From Hydrotalea flava (GTDB lineage Bacteria; Bacteroidota; Bacteroidia; Chitinophagales; Chitinophagaceae): 64,000 nucleotides of DNA. The position numbers and the translations under genes were made by a program. Shown here piece by piece: positions 1-8,104 of this stretch. How positions within the stretch are numbered: position 1 is the first letter of the stretch; each line of letters opens with the position of its first letter. Below the pieces are notes generated by a model, which was not told the origin of the DNA, did no database searches, and saw only the letters and a program-made list of their open reading frames with translations. Where the stretch lies: NCBI RefSeq assembly GCF_001623405.1, contig NZ_LUHG01000097.1:1-64000 (forward strand), given 5' to 3'.

Positions 1-808
1 ATTACAGGCCGATGTGGTAGTGGCTGCATTAGGCGAAGCAGCCGATATGTCCGGAGAATCATCCAGCAGGGCAGATATTGGTTTACCTGAAAGCCAGCAA
101 CGCTTGTTAACTGCTTTGGTGCATACCGGAAAACCGGTGGTGGTGGTTTTATTTAACGGAAGACCATTGACGTTGGTTAAAGAAAGTCAGCAGGTTACTG
201 CTATATTGGATGCATGGTTTGGTGGAACGGAAGCCGGAAATGGAATTGCAGACGTGTTATTTGGAAAAGAGAATCCTTCGGGTAAACTAACTGCTTCGTT
301 TCCATTTAGTGTTGGGCAAATTCCGGTGTATTATAATCATTTAAATACAGGCAGACCTTATATTTTAGGTGGAGATACCAAATTTAAATCAGATTATTTA
401 GATATTCCTAACACACCCCTGTTTCCGTTTGGTTTTGGATTAAGTTATACACGTTTTCATTATTCCCCGGTTACTTTATCTGACATTAGTTTGAAAAATG
501 GAAGAACCATTCATGCATCAGTCAATGTTACGAATACCGGTAATTATGATGGGGAGGAAGTGGTACAACTATATCTGCGTGATGAAGTGGCATCTGTTAG
601 CCGGCCGGTTAAAATGTTGAAAGGATTTCAAAAAATATTTTTAAAAAAGGGCGAAACCAAAACAGTTGACTTTCCGATAACGATTGATGTATTAAAGTTT
701 TATAACAGCCAGTTAAAATATGTTACTGAGCCCGGAAAATATGAAGTGATGATTGGTACCAACAGTAATGAAGTGCAAACAGCTTCATTTACACTATTCA
801 ATAATTAA
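1..808 (+). CDS. bglX: Beta-glucosidase, GH3 family, C-terminal part (5' end outside window)
   Basis: About 268 residues remain of a periplasmic-type GH3 beta-glucosidase, which removes terminal beta-D-glucosyl or xylosyl units from oligosaccharides. The frame is open to the left edge, so the catalytic N-terminal barrel lies outside the window. Visible are the end of the GH3 C-terminal sandwich (GEAADMSGESSSRADIGLP, then KPVVVVLFNGRPL and WFGGTEAGNGIADVLFG) and, over the last ~75 residues, the fibronectin-III-like domain usual in BglX (NVTNTGNYDGEEVVQLYLRD). The symbol rests on family resemblance only. A hairpin terminator follows the stop codon. Confidence 0.9.
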   Translation, partial: LQADVVVAALGEAADMSGESSSRADIGLPESQQRLLTALVHTGKPVVVVLFNGRPLTLVKESQQVTAILDAWFGGTEAGNGIADVLFGKENPSGKLTASFPFSVGQIPVYYNHLNTGRPYILGGDTKFKSDYLDIPNTPLFPFGFGLSYTRFHYSPVTLSDISLKNGRTIHASVNVTNTGNYDGEEVVQLYLRDEVASVSRPVKMLKGFQKIFLKKGETKTVDFPITIDVLKFYNSQLKYVTEPGKYEVMIGTNSNEVQTASFTLFNN

Positions 809-837
809 AAATTTGTGGTAGTCGTTTTTGTTAGATA

Positions 838-873
838 GGGCCTGTTGCAATTACTTGCAATGGCCCTTTTTTT
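838..873 (+). terminator. Intrinsic terminator after the GH3 gene
   Basis: GGGCC at 838-842 pairs with GGCCC at 862-866 around an inner TTGCAA/TTGCAA stem. A run of seven T follows. It lies 30 bases after the GH3 stop. Confidence 0.75.
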
Positions 874-938
874 GCTATCAATGATGGGGTTTTATTTGTA
901 GCGTTATTTTCTTTATCTTTTCTTTGAAATTAATTGAT

Positions 939-2318
939 ATGCAGCCGAATGATTTGTCTTTTCTCAATGATTTAAGAACGAATTTTCAATCAGGGGTTAC
1001 CAAAACTTATGCTTTTAGAAAGCAGCAGTTACTGAATTTAAAAGCAGCCATTCTTCAATTTGAAAATGAATTGTATACTGCGCTGGAAGCTGATTTAAAA
1101 AAAAGCAGGGAAGAAGCCTGGGTTACGGAAATTGGGATGGTGGTGGCTGAAATAAATCATGCGCTGCACCATTTAAAAAATTGGATAAAGCCAAAAAATG
1201 TTGGTACTAATTTAGCGAATCTGCCTTCTTCCAGTAAAGTATATGCAGAACCCTGGGGCGTTGTATTAATCATTGCGCCATGGAACTATCCGGTTCAATT
1301 ATTATTCAGTCCATTAGTAGGCGCCATTGCTGCCGGTAATGTGGCGGTGGTAAAACCGAGTGAGTTTGCGGAGGCAACTGCAAATATGTTACAAAAAATA
1401 ATTGATACCACTTTTTCCAAAAATTATATTGCTTGCATTCAGGGAGATGGTGCTGAAGTGGTACCTGCTCTGATACGTTCATTTACATTCGATTATATTT
1501 TTTATACCGGCAGCACAGCAGTTGGTAAAATCATTTATACAATGGCTGCTGAAAAATTAGTGCCCGTTACATTGGAATTGGGGGGTAAAAGTCCTTGTTT
1601 AATTGATGCTGATGCCAATATTGCTATAGCTGCAAAACGGGTTGCTGTTACCAAATTCTCGAACTGTGGACAGATGTGTGTGGCCCCCGATTATGTTTTG
1701 GTGCATCATGCTATTCAGGAGGTTTTTGTACAAGAAATGAAAAAGGTAATTCATCAGTTTTTTGGAGATGATGCAGCCAACAATCCTGATTATGGTAAAA
1801 TGATTAATGAAAAACAATGGAACAGGGTAGTTGGTTATTTACAACAGGGAACTATATTAGCAGGAGGCACCTTTCAAAAAGATAATTTATATATTGCGCC
1901 TACTTTATTAGCGGTATCTGATTTAAATGCTTCCATAATGAAAGAAGAAATTTTTGGTCCGGTATTGCCAATACTTTCTTATTCAACTCCGGAAGAAGTA
2001 GAATCTATTGTTTCCGTCAACCCAAATCCGTTAGCATTTTATGTATTTACGCAATCTAAAAAAAATGCCGAAGATTGGATACAAAAAATACCATCAGGTG
2101 GTGCCTGTATCAATAATGCCAGCTGGCATTTAACCAATCCAAATTTGCCTTTTGGCGGAAGGGGAGGCAGCGGACTGGGCGCTTATCATGGTAAATATTC
2201 TTTTAACACCTTCAGTCATCAAAAAACAGTAATGCAAACACCAACTTGGTTTGATCCGGCTATCAAATACCCGCCTTTTAAAGGAAAGCTGAAACTGTTT
2301 AAATGGCTGATTCGGTAA
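939..2318 (+). CDS. Aldehyde dehydrogenase family protein (ALDH3-like)
   Basis: A 459-residue NAD(P)-dependent aldehyde dehydrogenase oxidising aldehydes to carboxylic acids. The family is clear from IIAPWNYPVQL, the Rossmann motif YTGSTAVGK, the general-base Glu in LELGGKSP near residue 213, and the nucleophilic Cys in NCGQMCVAPDY near residue 247. The short length and the C-terminal PFGGRGGSGLGAYHGKYSFNTFSH resemble class-3 (fatty or aromatic aldehyde) enzymes. A TTG 15 bases upstream is in frame, but ATG at 939 is the likelier start. Substrate cannot be read from sequence. No operon partner is evident; a glutathione peroxidase follows after 68 bases. Confidence 0.9.
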   Translation: MQPNDLSFLNDLRTNFQSGVTKTYAFRKQQLLNLKAAILQFENELYTALEADLKKSREEAWVTEIGMVVAEINHALHHLKNWIKPKNVGTNLANLPSSSKVYAEPWGVVLIIAPWNYPVQLLFSPLVGAIAAGNVAVVKPSEFAEATANMLQKIIDTTFSKNYIACIQGDGAEVVPALIRSFTFDYIFYTGSTAVGKIIYTMAAEKLVPVTLELGGKSPCLIDADANIAIAAKRVAVTKFSNCGQMCVAPDYVLVHHAIQEVFVQEMKKVIHQFFGDDAANNPDYGKMINEKQWNRVVGYLQQGTILAGGTFQKDNLYIAPTLLAVSDLNASIMKEEIFGPVLPILSYSTPEEVESIVSVNPNPLAFYVFTQSKKNAEDWIQKIPSGGACINNASWHLTNPNLPFGGRGGSGLGAYHGKYSFNTFSHQKTVMQTPTWFDPAIKYPPFKGKLKLFKWLIR

Positions 2319-2386
2319 ATGATGCGTTTTTTTGAACAACATCCATCAATGATGTGTTGCCTTGTTAGTACATTTTAAAATATAGT

Positions 2387-2977
2387 ATGACAGTAAAACA
2401 AAGTTTGTTGAAATGGATATATCCCATTACCATGCAAATAGGTAAGTGGATGCCGGATAAAAAAAATTATCTGGTCAATTTGCAACAAGTGATACCGCCG
2501 GTAGATTTTTACACTTTGCAAGCCATTCAATCTGATGGCTCCGTTTTCAACTTTTCATCTTTACACGGGGGAAAAGTATTACTGGTGAATACTGCCAGTA
2601 ATTGCGGTTTTACGGCGCAGTATAATGCGTTGGAGAAATTATATGAAACATATAAAGACCGGTTGAACATCCTGGCATTTCCATCCAATGATTTTAAAAA
2701 TCAGGAACCGGATACGGATGCCAATATTAAAAATTTTTGCAGCTTGTATTACGGAGTACAATTTCCGTTAATGCAAAAATCGGTTGTGGTAAAATCTCAG
2801 GTGCAGCATCCTGTGTTCCAATGGTTGAGTGATGCGAACAGGAATGGATGGAATAATCAGGCACCAGTTTGGAATTTTAATAAATATCTTGTGAATGAAT
2901 CAGGTATGTTAACGCATTATTTTTCTTCTTTTGTTTCGCCTTTATCTCCTAAATTTTTAGCCGCTATTGAACAGTGA
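2387..2977 (+). CDS. Glutathione peroxidase family protein with altered catalytic loop
   Basis: A 196-residue thiol peroxidase reducing hydroperoxides, probably using thioredoxin, as is usual for bacterial members. The peroxidatic Cys is C73 in NTASNCGFT, and the WNFNKYLV block supplying the Trp and Asn of the tetrad is present. The canonical FPCNQFGxQEP loop reads FPSNDFKNQEP: the tetrad Gln is replaced by Asp (residue 102) and the loop Cys by Ser. About 36 residues precede the domain and are not obviously a signal peptide. Family assignment is firm; activity is less certain because of the substitutions. Confidence 0.88.
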   Translation: MTVKQSLLKWIYPITMQIGKWMPDKKNYLVNLQQVIPPVDFYTLQAIQSDGSVFNFSSLHGGKVLLVNTASNCGFTAQYNALEKLYETYKDRLNILAFPSNDFKNQEPDTDANIKNFCSLYYGVQFPLMQKSVVVKSQVQHPVFQWLSDANRNGWNNQAPVWNFNKYLVNESGMLTHYFSSFVSPLSPKFLAAIEQ

Positions 2978-3020
2978 TGATGTAATTGCCGCTTGCCGCA
3001 TAGCGATAGGAACGTACAAG

Positions 3021-3057
3021 TGTGCGACGCAACAGGTGCTGCACAACGATTTGTTGC
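3021..3057. repeat. Possible REP-like interleaved inverted repeats
   Basis: TGTGC (3021-3025) pairs with GCACA (3041-3045), and GCAACA (3029-3034) pairs with TGTTGC (3052-3057). The two stems interleave in GC-richer DNA than the neighbouring spacers. It sits between convergent genes (glutathione peroxidase and dusB). Whether it recurs in the genome cannot be seen here. Confidence 0.3.
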
Positions 3058-3070
3058 CGGTAACATAATA

Positions 3071-4108
3071 TTATACCGGGCATTTCTCGTGATAATTAAT
3101 CAGTTCAATGGCTGTGCGCTCAAAACTGTACCCTTCATAATTCTGTTCAATTTCAGATAAAATGGCAATAATTTCTTCTGTTTCTTTTACGGTCACCAAT
3201 CTGTTGCGGTATTCTTTTATGCCGGGTAAACCTTTTAAATAGTTGGCATAATGGCGGCGCATTTCATTAATGCCAACAATGGTGCCCTTCCATTCAACCG
3301 ATTTTAAAAGATGGTTTTTACAAACGTCAATCCGTTCCCGTATAGTTGGTGAAGGTAATACTGTTTGTGTTTCGAAATAATGTTTAATTTCACGAAAAAT
3401 CCAGGGATAGCCAATAGCGGCGCGGCCAATCATGATGCCATCTACACCATACCTGTTTTTGTATTCAAATGCTTTTTCGGGTGAGTCAATATCGCCATTT
3501 CCAAAAATGGGAATTTTGATGCGGGGATTATTTTTTACTTTGGCAATGAGCGTCCAGTCGGCTTCTCCCTTATACATTTGAGAACGGGTGCGACCATGAA
3601 TAGATAAAGCTTGAATACCTACATCCTGCAAGCGTTCTGCTACTTCTTCAATATTTTTAGATTGCTCATCCCAACCCAAACGGGTTTTAACAGTTACCGG
3701 CAAATGCGTAGATTTTACAACGGATTCAGTCAGGCGTACCATTAAATCAACGTCTTTTAAAACGCCGGCTCCGGCACCTTTGCTGACAACTTTTTTAACC
3801 GGGCAACCAAAGTTAATGTCAACCAAATCGGGATGTACGGTTTCCACAATTTTAGCACTGAGCGCCATGGCTTCTTCATCGCCGCCAAAAATTTGTATGC
3901 CAATGGGGCGTTCGTAATCAAATATGTCTAATTTTCTTCTGCTTTTAATGGCATCACGAATCAATCCTTCACTCGATATAAATTCGGTGTACATTAAGTC
4001 TGCCCCATTCTCTTTACATACTGCCCTAAAAGGAGGATCACTAACATCTTCCATAGGAGCCAGCAATAAAGGAAAGGCCGGTAAGCTGATGTTTCCTATT
4101 TTTACCAT
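3071..4108 (-). CDS. dusB: tRNA-dihydrouridine synthase
   Basis: A 345-residue flavoenzyme that reduces specific uridines in tRNA D-loops to dihydrouridine. It shows the FMN-binding start PLLLAPMEDVSDPPFR, the catalytic Cys (about C102) in DINFGCPVKKVVSKGAG, VKTRLGWDE, the IHGRTRSQMYKG loop and GNGDIDSPE followed by GIMIGRAAIGYPW. The DusB subgroup is the usual one in this phylum; the exact target uridine is not shown by sequence. It is transcribed divergently from the CPBP protease gene and has its own -7 box. Confidence 0.93.
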   Translation of the reverse strand: MVKIGNISLPAFPLLLAPMEDVSDPPFRAVCKENGADLMYTEFISSEGLIRDAIKSRRKLDIFDYERPIGIQIFGGDEEAMALSAKIVETVHPDLVDINFGCPVKKVVSKGAGAGVLKDVDLMVRLTESVVKSTHLPVTVKTRLGWDEQSKNIEEVAERLQDVGIQALSIHGRTRSQMYKGEADWTLIAKVKNNPRIKIPIFGNGDIDSPEKAFEYKNRYGVDGIMIGRAAIGYPWIFREIKHYFETQTVLPSPTIRERIDVCKNHLLKSVEWKGTIVGINEMRRHYANYLKGLPGIKEYRNRLVTVKETEEIIAILSEIEQNYEGYSFERTAIELINYHEKCPV

Positions 4109-4146
4109 TCAATTAAAAATTAATTGGTTGGTTAACAACCAAAGTG

Positions 4147-4154
4147 CAAATTTA
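4147..4154 (-). promoter_or_regulatory. -7 box of the dusB promoter
   Basis: Reads TAAATTTG on the - strand, an exact match to the Bacteroidota -7 consensus TAnnTTTG, about 40 bases upstream of the dusB start. An imperfect inverted repeat around TTGGTTGGTTAACAACCAA lies between it and the gene. No convincing -33 TTG at the right distance. Confidence 0.55.
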
Positions 4155-4172
4155 CAATCTTACAGATAAATT

Positions 4173-5141
4173 ATGGATATGTTTGAAAATACAACACCGG
4201 AACAAGATGGTTTTGATGCCTTTACAGCAGAAAAGCCGGTTTTACGTAGTAGTAAAATTTCTTATTTTGGGCAGTTGGCCATTTTGATTGGCTTTGCGGG
4301 AATGGGTATTGTAGTGAGTAGTGTATTGGCAGTAATTATTTGGATGATGATGACGCACCAATCGTTTACCAGCATGGCTACCTATATTTTATTACCGGCT
4401 TATGCCAATGTAGCCAAACTGATTCAATTGGTAATGTCTTTTTGTATGTTTTTTTTGCCGGCATATTTTTTAGCATTGTTATTAAGCCGCAAGCCTTTGC
4501 AATACATGCAATATAATCGTAAAGTAAATATTCGTCAGGTATATTTGGTGATTGCAATGGTATTTGCGGGTTTGTTTTTAAGCGGTGCATTAACGCAGCT
4601 CAACCAAATTATTCCCATTCCACACAAATGGGAAGTGAGTTTTAAGGCAATGGAAAAAGCATATACCGATGGCGTAAAGGGGATGGCTTCCATGAAAAAT
4701 TTTGGCGATTACCTGTACACATTGTTCGTTATTGCCATTGCGCCGGCCATTTTTGAAGAAACTTTTTTCAGAGGAGGGTTACAAAATATTCTGGTAAAAT
4801 GGACTAAAAATGCGGCAGTAGGCATCATTATTACCAGTATCATTTTCAGTGCAGCGCACACCAGCTATTATGGTTTTTTACCCCGTTTTGGACTGGGCAT
4901 TATTTTAGGCTATATTTATTATTATGGTAAAAATATATGGCTCAATATTTTGTTGCATTTTTTGAACAATGGCTTTGCTGTAACCATGTTGTATTTTGCT
5001 ACCAAAAACGGACAGTTAAAAGAAGATGCTTTGGATGATACAACTTTTCCCTGGTATATTGGCATTGCAGCCGTTATAGCGTTAGTAGCATTATTTAAGT
5101 ACTTTAAGCAGGTTACACCAACGCAGCAATCATTGGTATAA
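4173..5141 (+). CDS. CPBP family intramembrane glutamic/metallo-protease (Abi family)
   Basis: A 322-residue multi-pass membrane protein with about eight hydrophobic segments. The CPBP (Rce1-like) motifs are in order: EETFFRGG (E195, E196, R200), FSAAHTSYYGF (H229) and LNILLHFLNN (H262 and Asn). The family comprises intramembrane proteases, some involved in bacteriocin self-immunity; the substrate here is unknown. The first ~30 residues are cytoplasmic and acidic. It is followed after 9 bases by the DUF2007 gene and then cdsA, all in one direction. Confidence 0.88.
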   Translation: MDMFENTTPEQDGFDAFTAEKPVLRSSKISYFGQLAILIGFAGMGIVVSSVLAVIIWMMMTHQSFTSMATYILLPAYANVAKLIQLVMSFCMFFLPAYFLALLLSRKPLQYMQYNRKVNIRQVYLVIAMVFAGLFLSGALTQLNQIIPIPHKWEVSFKAMEKAYTDGVKGMASMKNFGDYLYTLFVIAIAPAIFEETFFRGGLQNILVKWTKNAAVGIIITSIIFSAAHTSYYGFLPRFGLGIILGYIYYYGKNIWLNILLHFLNNGFAVTMLYFATKNGQLKEDALDDTTFPWYIGIAAVIALVALFKYFKQVTPTQQSLV

Positions 5142-5150
5142 ACTTTTTTT

Positions 5151-5366
5151 ATGAAGGATAAACCCTCCTGGTATTTGTTATTCAGTACACAAAATTTTCC
5201 GAAAGCCAGCATTATAAAAGGAGTTTTGGAAGAAAACAGTATTCCGGTTCAGGTGCTGAATAAATTAGACAGCAGTTACCTGATATTCGGACAAATTGAA
5301 ATTTATGTGCCCATGCATTTGAAAGATGTGGCACAGCATTTATTACAACAGTCGCTTTTAAATTAA
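5151..5366 (+). CDS. DUF2007 domain protein (small putative signalling protein)
   Basis: A 71-residue protein covered by one DUF2007 domain (PII-like ferredoxin-type fold): WYLLFSTQNFPKASIIKGVLEENSIPVQVLN, then EIYVPMHLKDVAQHLL. The function is not established for the family; binding of a ligand or partner has been proposed. It lies between the CPBP protease (9-base gap) and cdsA (14-base gap), so it is probably co-transcribed. Confidence 0.82.
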   Translation: MKDKPSWYLLFSTQNFPKASIIKGVLEENSIPVQVLNKLDSSYLIFGQIEIYVPMHLKDVAQHLLQQSLLN

Positions 5367-5380
5367 TTGAACGAATTGCT

Positions 5381-6271
5381 ATGGCATTGAACCTGCAAAC
5401 ATTTAAAACCCGCACACTTACCGCATTGCTTTTTGTTATGATTATGCTGTCCGGGTTACTGATTAATCAGTGGAGTTTTTTTATATTATTTACCCTTATT
5501 CATTTTGGCTGCTGGCATGAGTATCAGCAATTAATTAAAAAAATATATCCGTCCTACAACGGTATTGGGTTGGTGCATGAATATGGAGTTATGTTTTTGG
5601 GATGGTGCTTTATGGTTTGGCGTTTTCATAACCCTTTTCCATTGGGCCAGGTAACCATGTATGGTTTGGGATGGTATTTGTTTTTATTAATGGCTGTTTT
5701 ATTAATGGCCAAAGAAATTGTGTTGAAGAAGGAAATAGATCTTAAAATAATCGGGTATTCCTTATTGGGGCTTATTTATATTTCATTGAGCTGGAGTTTA
5801 ATGATGGATATTCGAATTGGTTTTTGGCCTGTAGCAGGTATTAATAACTTACAAATATTTCCGGGGCTTGCCATTGTATTGCTATTGATTGGTACCATCT
5901 GGATCAATGATACCATGGCTTATTTGGTGGGTTCCTTTATCGGTAAAAGGCCGCTTGCTGCTATTTCTCCCAAAAAAACCTGGGAAGGTACCATTGGTGG
6001 AGCTATTATAGCCATAATTGTAGCTACTTTTCTGGGTATTCAGTTTACAGGTGTTTCGCTAAACATTGCATGGGGTATTACCATTATTGCTACGGTGGCC
6101 GGAACTTTCGGCGATTTGTTGGAAAGCAAATTAAAACGAATGGCGGGTGTAAAAGACAGTGGACAAATTATGCCGGGGCATGGTGGTTTTTTAGACCGAT
6201 TCGATTCCTTGTTACTGGCAACGCCCATTGTTTGGCTTTTTTTATGGGCAATGAGTGGATTCCCTCTTTAA
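5381..6271 (+). CDS. cdsA: Phosphatidate cytidylyltransferase
   Basis: A 296-residue membrane enzyme making CDP-diacylglycerol from phosphatidate and CTP, the branch point of phospholipid synthesis. About seven membrane segments are visible. The family signature lies near the C-terminus: ISPKKTWEGTIGG, then SKLKRMAGVKDSGQIMPGHGG and LDRFDSL, with the conserved Lys-Asp and His-Gly-Gly. Length is normal. It is the last gene of the CPBP-DUF2007-cdsA run; the paa regulator follows with its own promoter. Confidence 0.95.
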   Translation: MALNLQTFKTRTLTALLFVMIMLSGLLINQWSFFILFTLIHFGCWHEYQQLIKKIYPSYNGIGLVHEYGVMFLGWCFMVWRFHNPFPLGQVTMYGLGWYLFLLMAVLLMAKEIVLKKEIDLKIIGYSLLGLIYISLSWSLMMDIRIGFWPVAGINNLQIFPGLAIVLLLIGTIWINDTMAYLVGSFIGKRPLAAISPKKTWEGTIGGAIIAIIVATFLGIQFTGVSLNIAWGITIIATVAGTFGDLLESKLKRMAGVKDSGQIMPGHGGFLDRFDSLLLATPIVWLFLWAMSGFPL

Positions 6272-6292
6272 ACTAACAGTATGAACTTTCAT

Positions 6293-6322
6293 TTGGTGCT
6301 AACGTTAGTTAGTGTATTTTTG
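6293..6322 (+). promoter_or_regulatory. Promoter and operator of the TetR regulator/paaE unit
   Basis: TTG at 6293-6295, 19 bases, then TATTTTTG at 6315-6322, a perfect Bacteroidota promoter 4 bases before the ATG at 6327. The spacer holds the palindrome CTAACGTTAG (6299-6308), continued by TTAGT, sharing its CTAAC/GTTAG halves with the site in front of paaA. This suggests autoregulation by the TetR protein. Confidence 0.72.
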
Positions 6323-6326
6323 CAGC

Positions 6327-6917
6327 ATGGGAAGAATTAAAACCGACACCAATAACTCTCGTAAAGAAGTAATTATAGCCAAAGCCGCTACTTTATTCAA
6401 AGAAAAAGGTTACAAAGCTGCCAGTATGCGTGAACTGGCTGATATTGTTGGCGTAGAAGCCGCCAGCCTATACAACCATATTAAAAGCAAAAGCGAATTA
6501 TTGCACGAAATATGTTTTAGTGTAGCCAATCGCTATGGGCATTTTATGGAAACGGTAGAAGCTGAAACTTGCAGTAGTATTGAAAAAATAGAAAAGATTC
6601 TCCGTTTTCATATACATGGCATGATTAATCATTTTGATGAAGTATATGTGAGCGACCGGGAATGGAAATACCTTGAAGATCCCTATCTGTCTAATTTCCA
6701 AAATCAGCGGCGTACTTATCGCAAACGTTTTGCTGCCATTATAGAATCGGGTATTCAAAAAAAAGAAATAAAACCCATCGATGCAACTACAGCGGTGCTG
6801 ATTATGTTGCATGCCATCAGCGGCATTGAAAGCTGGCACAGAAGTAAACAGCGCATCAGTGGTGATGTATTAGAAGAAAATATGATTACCATTCTGGTAG
6901 GCGGATTGAAAAATTAA
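6327..6917 (+). CDS. TetR/AcrR family transcriptional regulator, probable repressor of the paa genes
   Basis: A 196-residue protein with an N-terminal TetR helix-turn-helix (about residues 10-60: IIAKAATLFKEKGYKAASMRELADIVGVEAASLYNHIKSK, split across the motif) and a helical ligand-binding C-terminal half of the TetR_C type. A GTG 15 bases upstream is in frame, but the promoter overlaps it and ATG at 6327 fits better. Its stop overlaps the paaE start (6917). By position and by the shared palindromes it most likely controls the paa operon, with phenylacetyl-CoA or a similar CoA thioester as inducer; the ligand is inference from other PaaR proteins. Confidence 0.87.
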   Translation: MGRIKTDTNNSRKEVIIAKAATLFKEKGYKAASMRELADIVGVEAASLYNHIKSKSELLHEICFSVANRYGHFMETVEAETCSSIEKIEKILRFHIHGMINHFDEVYVSDREWKYLEDPYLSNFQNQRRTYRKRFAAIIESGIQKKEIKPIDATTAVLIMLHAISGIESWHRSKQRISGDVLEENMITILVGGLKN

Positions 6918-8044
6918 TGGATAGTACTCAATCAACCAGTTTCCCCAAATCATTAATTAAATCATTCGTTGTGGCACATTTTTATCCGGTAAAAGTGAAT
7001 GAAGTATACCATGAAACCGATACGGCTGTTGTAATTGGTTTCGATATTCCAGATGAACTGAAGGCTGCATTTGCATTTACGGCAGGTCAGTACATTAACC
7101 TCAGAACACATATCAATGGGGAAGAAGTCAGGCGATCTTATTCACTGTGTTCTGCTCCTTCCGAACAACGGTGGCGCATTGCTGTAAAATTATTGCCGGA
7201 TGGTATTTTTTCAAATTATGCATTTCATTGTTTAAAACCTGGCGATAGTATTGAGCTGATGCCCCCCATGGGTAAATTTTTTACCCCTTTACATCCCGAA
7301 CAGCAAAAAAAATATGTTGCATTTGCTGCAGGAAGTGGTATTACGCCCATTTTATCCATCATTACCGCTACTCTGCAAACCGAAATTAAAAGTAGCTTTA
7401 CATTAGTGTATGGCAATAAAAGCCGTGCCGATATGCTATTTAAAGAAGCCTTGGAAGCACTGAAAAATAAATACATGGATCGTTTTATACTTATACCTGT
7501 TTTTAGTAGGGAAAGAGTAGAAAGTCCATTGAACGAAGGACGCATTGATGCGCCAAAATGTGCTGTTTTAGCCAAACAGGCAATTGATCTTTCTGCCAGC
7601 GAATTTTTTATTTGCGGTCCTTTTGAAATGATAACCGTTGTAAAAAATTTTTTGCAGCAAAAAGGAATTGCTGATCAACATATTCATTTTGAGCTGTTTA
7701 CTGCCTTGCACGCCAAACCAAGAACTGCAGCTACTGTTTATCAGGTGAATAAAAGTGTGTATGCCAGTAAAGTTACCATACGGTTAGACGGGCGTAGTTT
7801 TCAATTTCCATTGGCTGCTAATGGCATGAGTATTTTAGATGCAGCCCAGCAACAGGGCGCCGATGTGCCTTATGCCTGCAAAGGTGGTGTTTGTTCAACC
7901 TGTCGTGCTAAACTATTAAAAGGTAAGGTAAATATGGCGGTAAATTATGCCTTGGAGCCTGATGAAGTGGCTGCGGGTTTTATACTTACCTGCCAAAGTC
8001 ATCCTGCTTCTGATGAAGTTTGGGTAGATTATGATGTTAAATAA
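6917..8044 (+). CDS. paaE: 1,2-phenylacetyl-CoA epoxidase, reductase subunit PaaE
   Basis: A 375-residue NADPH-dependent electron-transfer subunit feeding the PaaABC(D) di-iron epoxidase. It has an N-terminal ferredoxin-NADP reductase module with the flavin motif EVRRSYSLCSAP and the nucleotide motif FAAGSGITPILS, and a C-terminal plant-type [2Fe-2S] ferredoxin domain with cysteines in YACKGGVCSTCRAKLLKG and, further on, LTCQSHP. Domain order and length match PaaE. The start overlaps the regulator stop by one base; an operator-bearing promoter separates it from paaA. Confidence 0.95.
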   Translation: MDSTQSTSFPKSLIKSFVVAHFYPVKVNEVYHETDTAVVIGFDIPDELKAAFAFTAGQYINLRTHINGEEVRRSYSLCSAPSEQRWRIAVKLLPDGIFSNYAFHCLKPGDSIELMPPMGKFFTPLHPEQQKKYVAFAAGSGITPILSIITATLQTEIKSSFTLVYGNKSRADMLFKEALEALKNKYMDRFILIPVFSRERVESPLNEGRIDAPKCAVLAKQAIDLSASEFFICGPFEMITVVKNFLQQKGIADQHIHFELFTALHAKPRTAATVYQVNKSVYASKVTIRLDGRSFQFPLAANGMSILDAAQQQGADVPYACKGGVCSTCRAKLLKGKVNMAVNYALEPDEVAAGFILTCQSHPASDEVWVDYDVK

Positions 8045-8086
8045 ACTAACAATTGTTAGTAAGCAGCGGGTATTTCCTTATTTTTG
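8045..8086 (+). promoter_or_regulatory. Promoter and palindromic operator in front of paaA
   Basis: ACTAACAATTGTTAGT at 8045-8060 is a perfect 16-bp palindrome starting right at the paaE stop. It covers the TTG at 8053-8055; TATTTTTG follows at 8079-8086, 18 bases before the paaA ATG. The CTAAC/GTTAG halves recur at 6299-6308, so both are probably bound by the neighbouring TetR protein. Confidence 0.7.
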
Positions 8087-8104
8087 AAATCTAAATGGTT
8101 GGTT

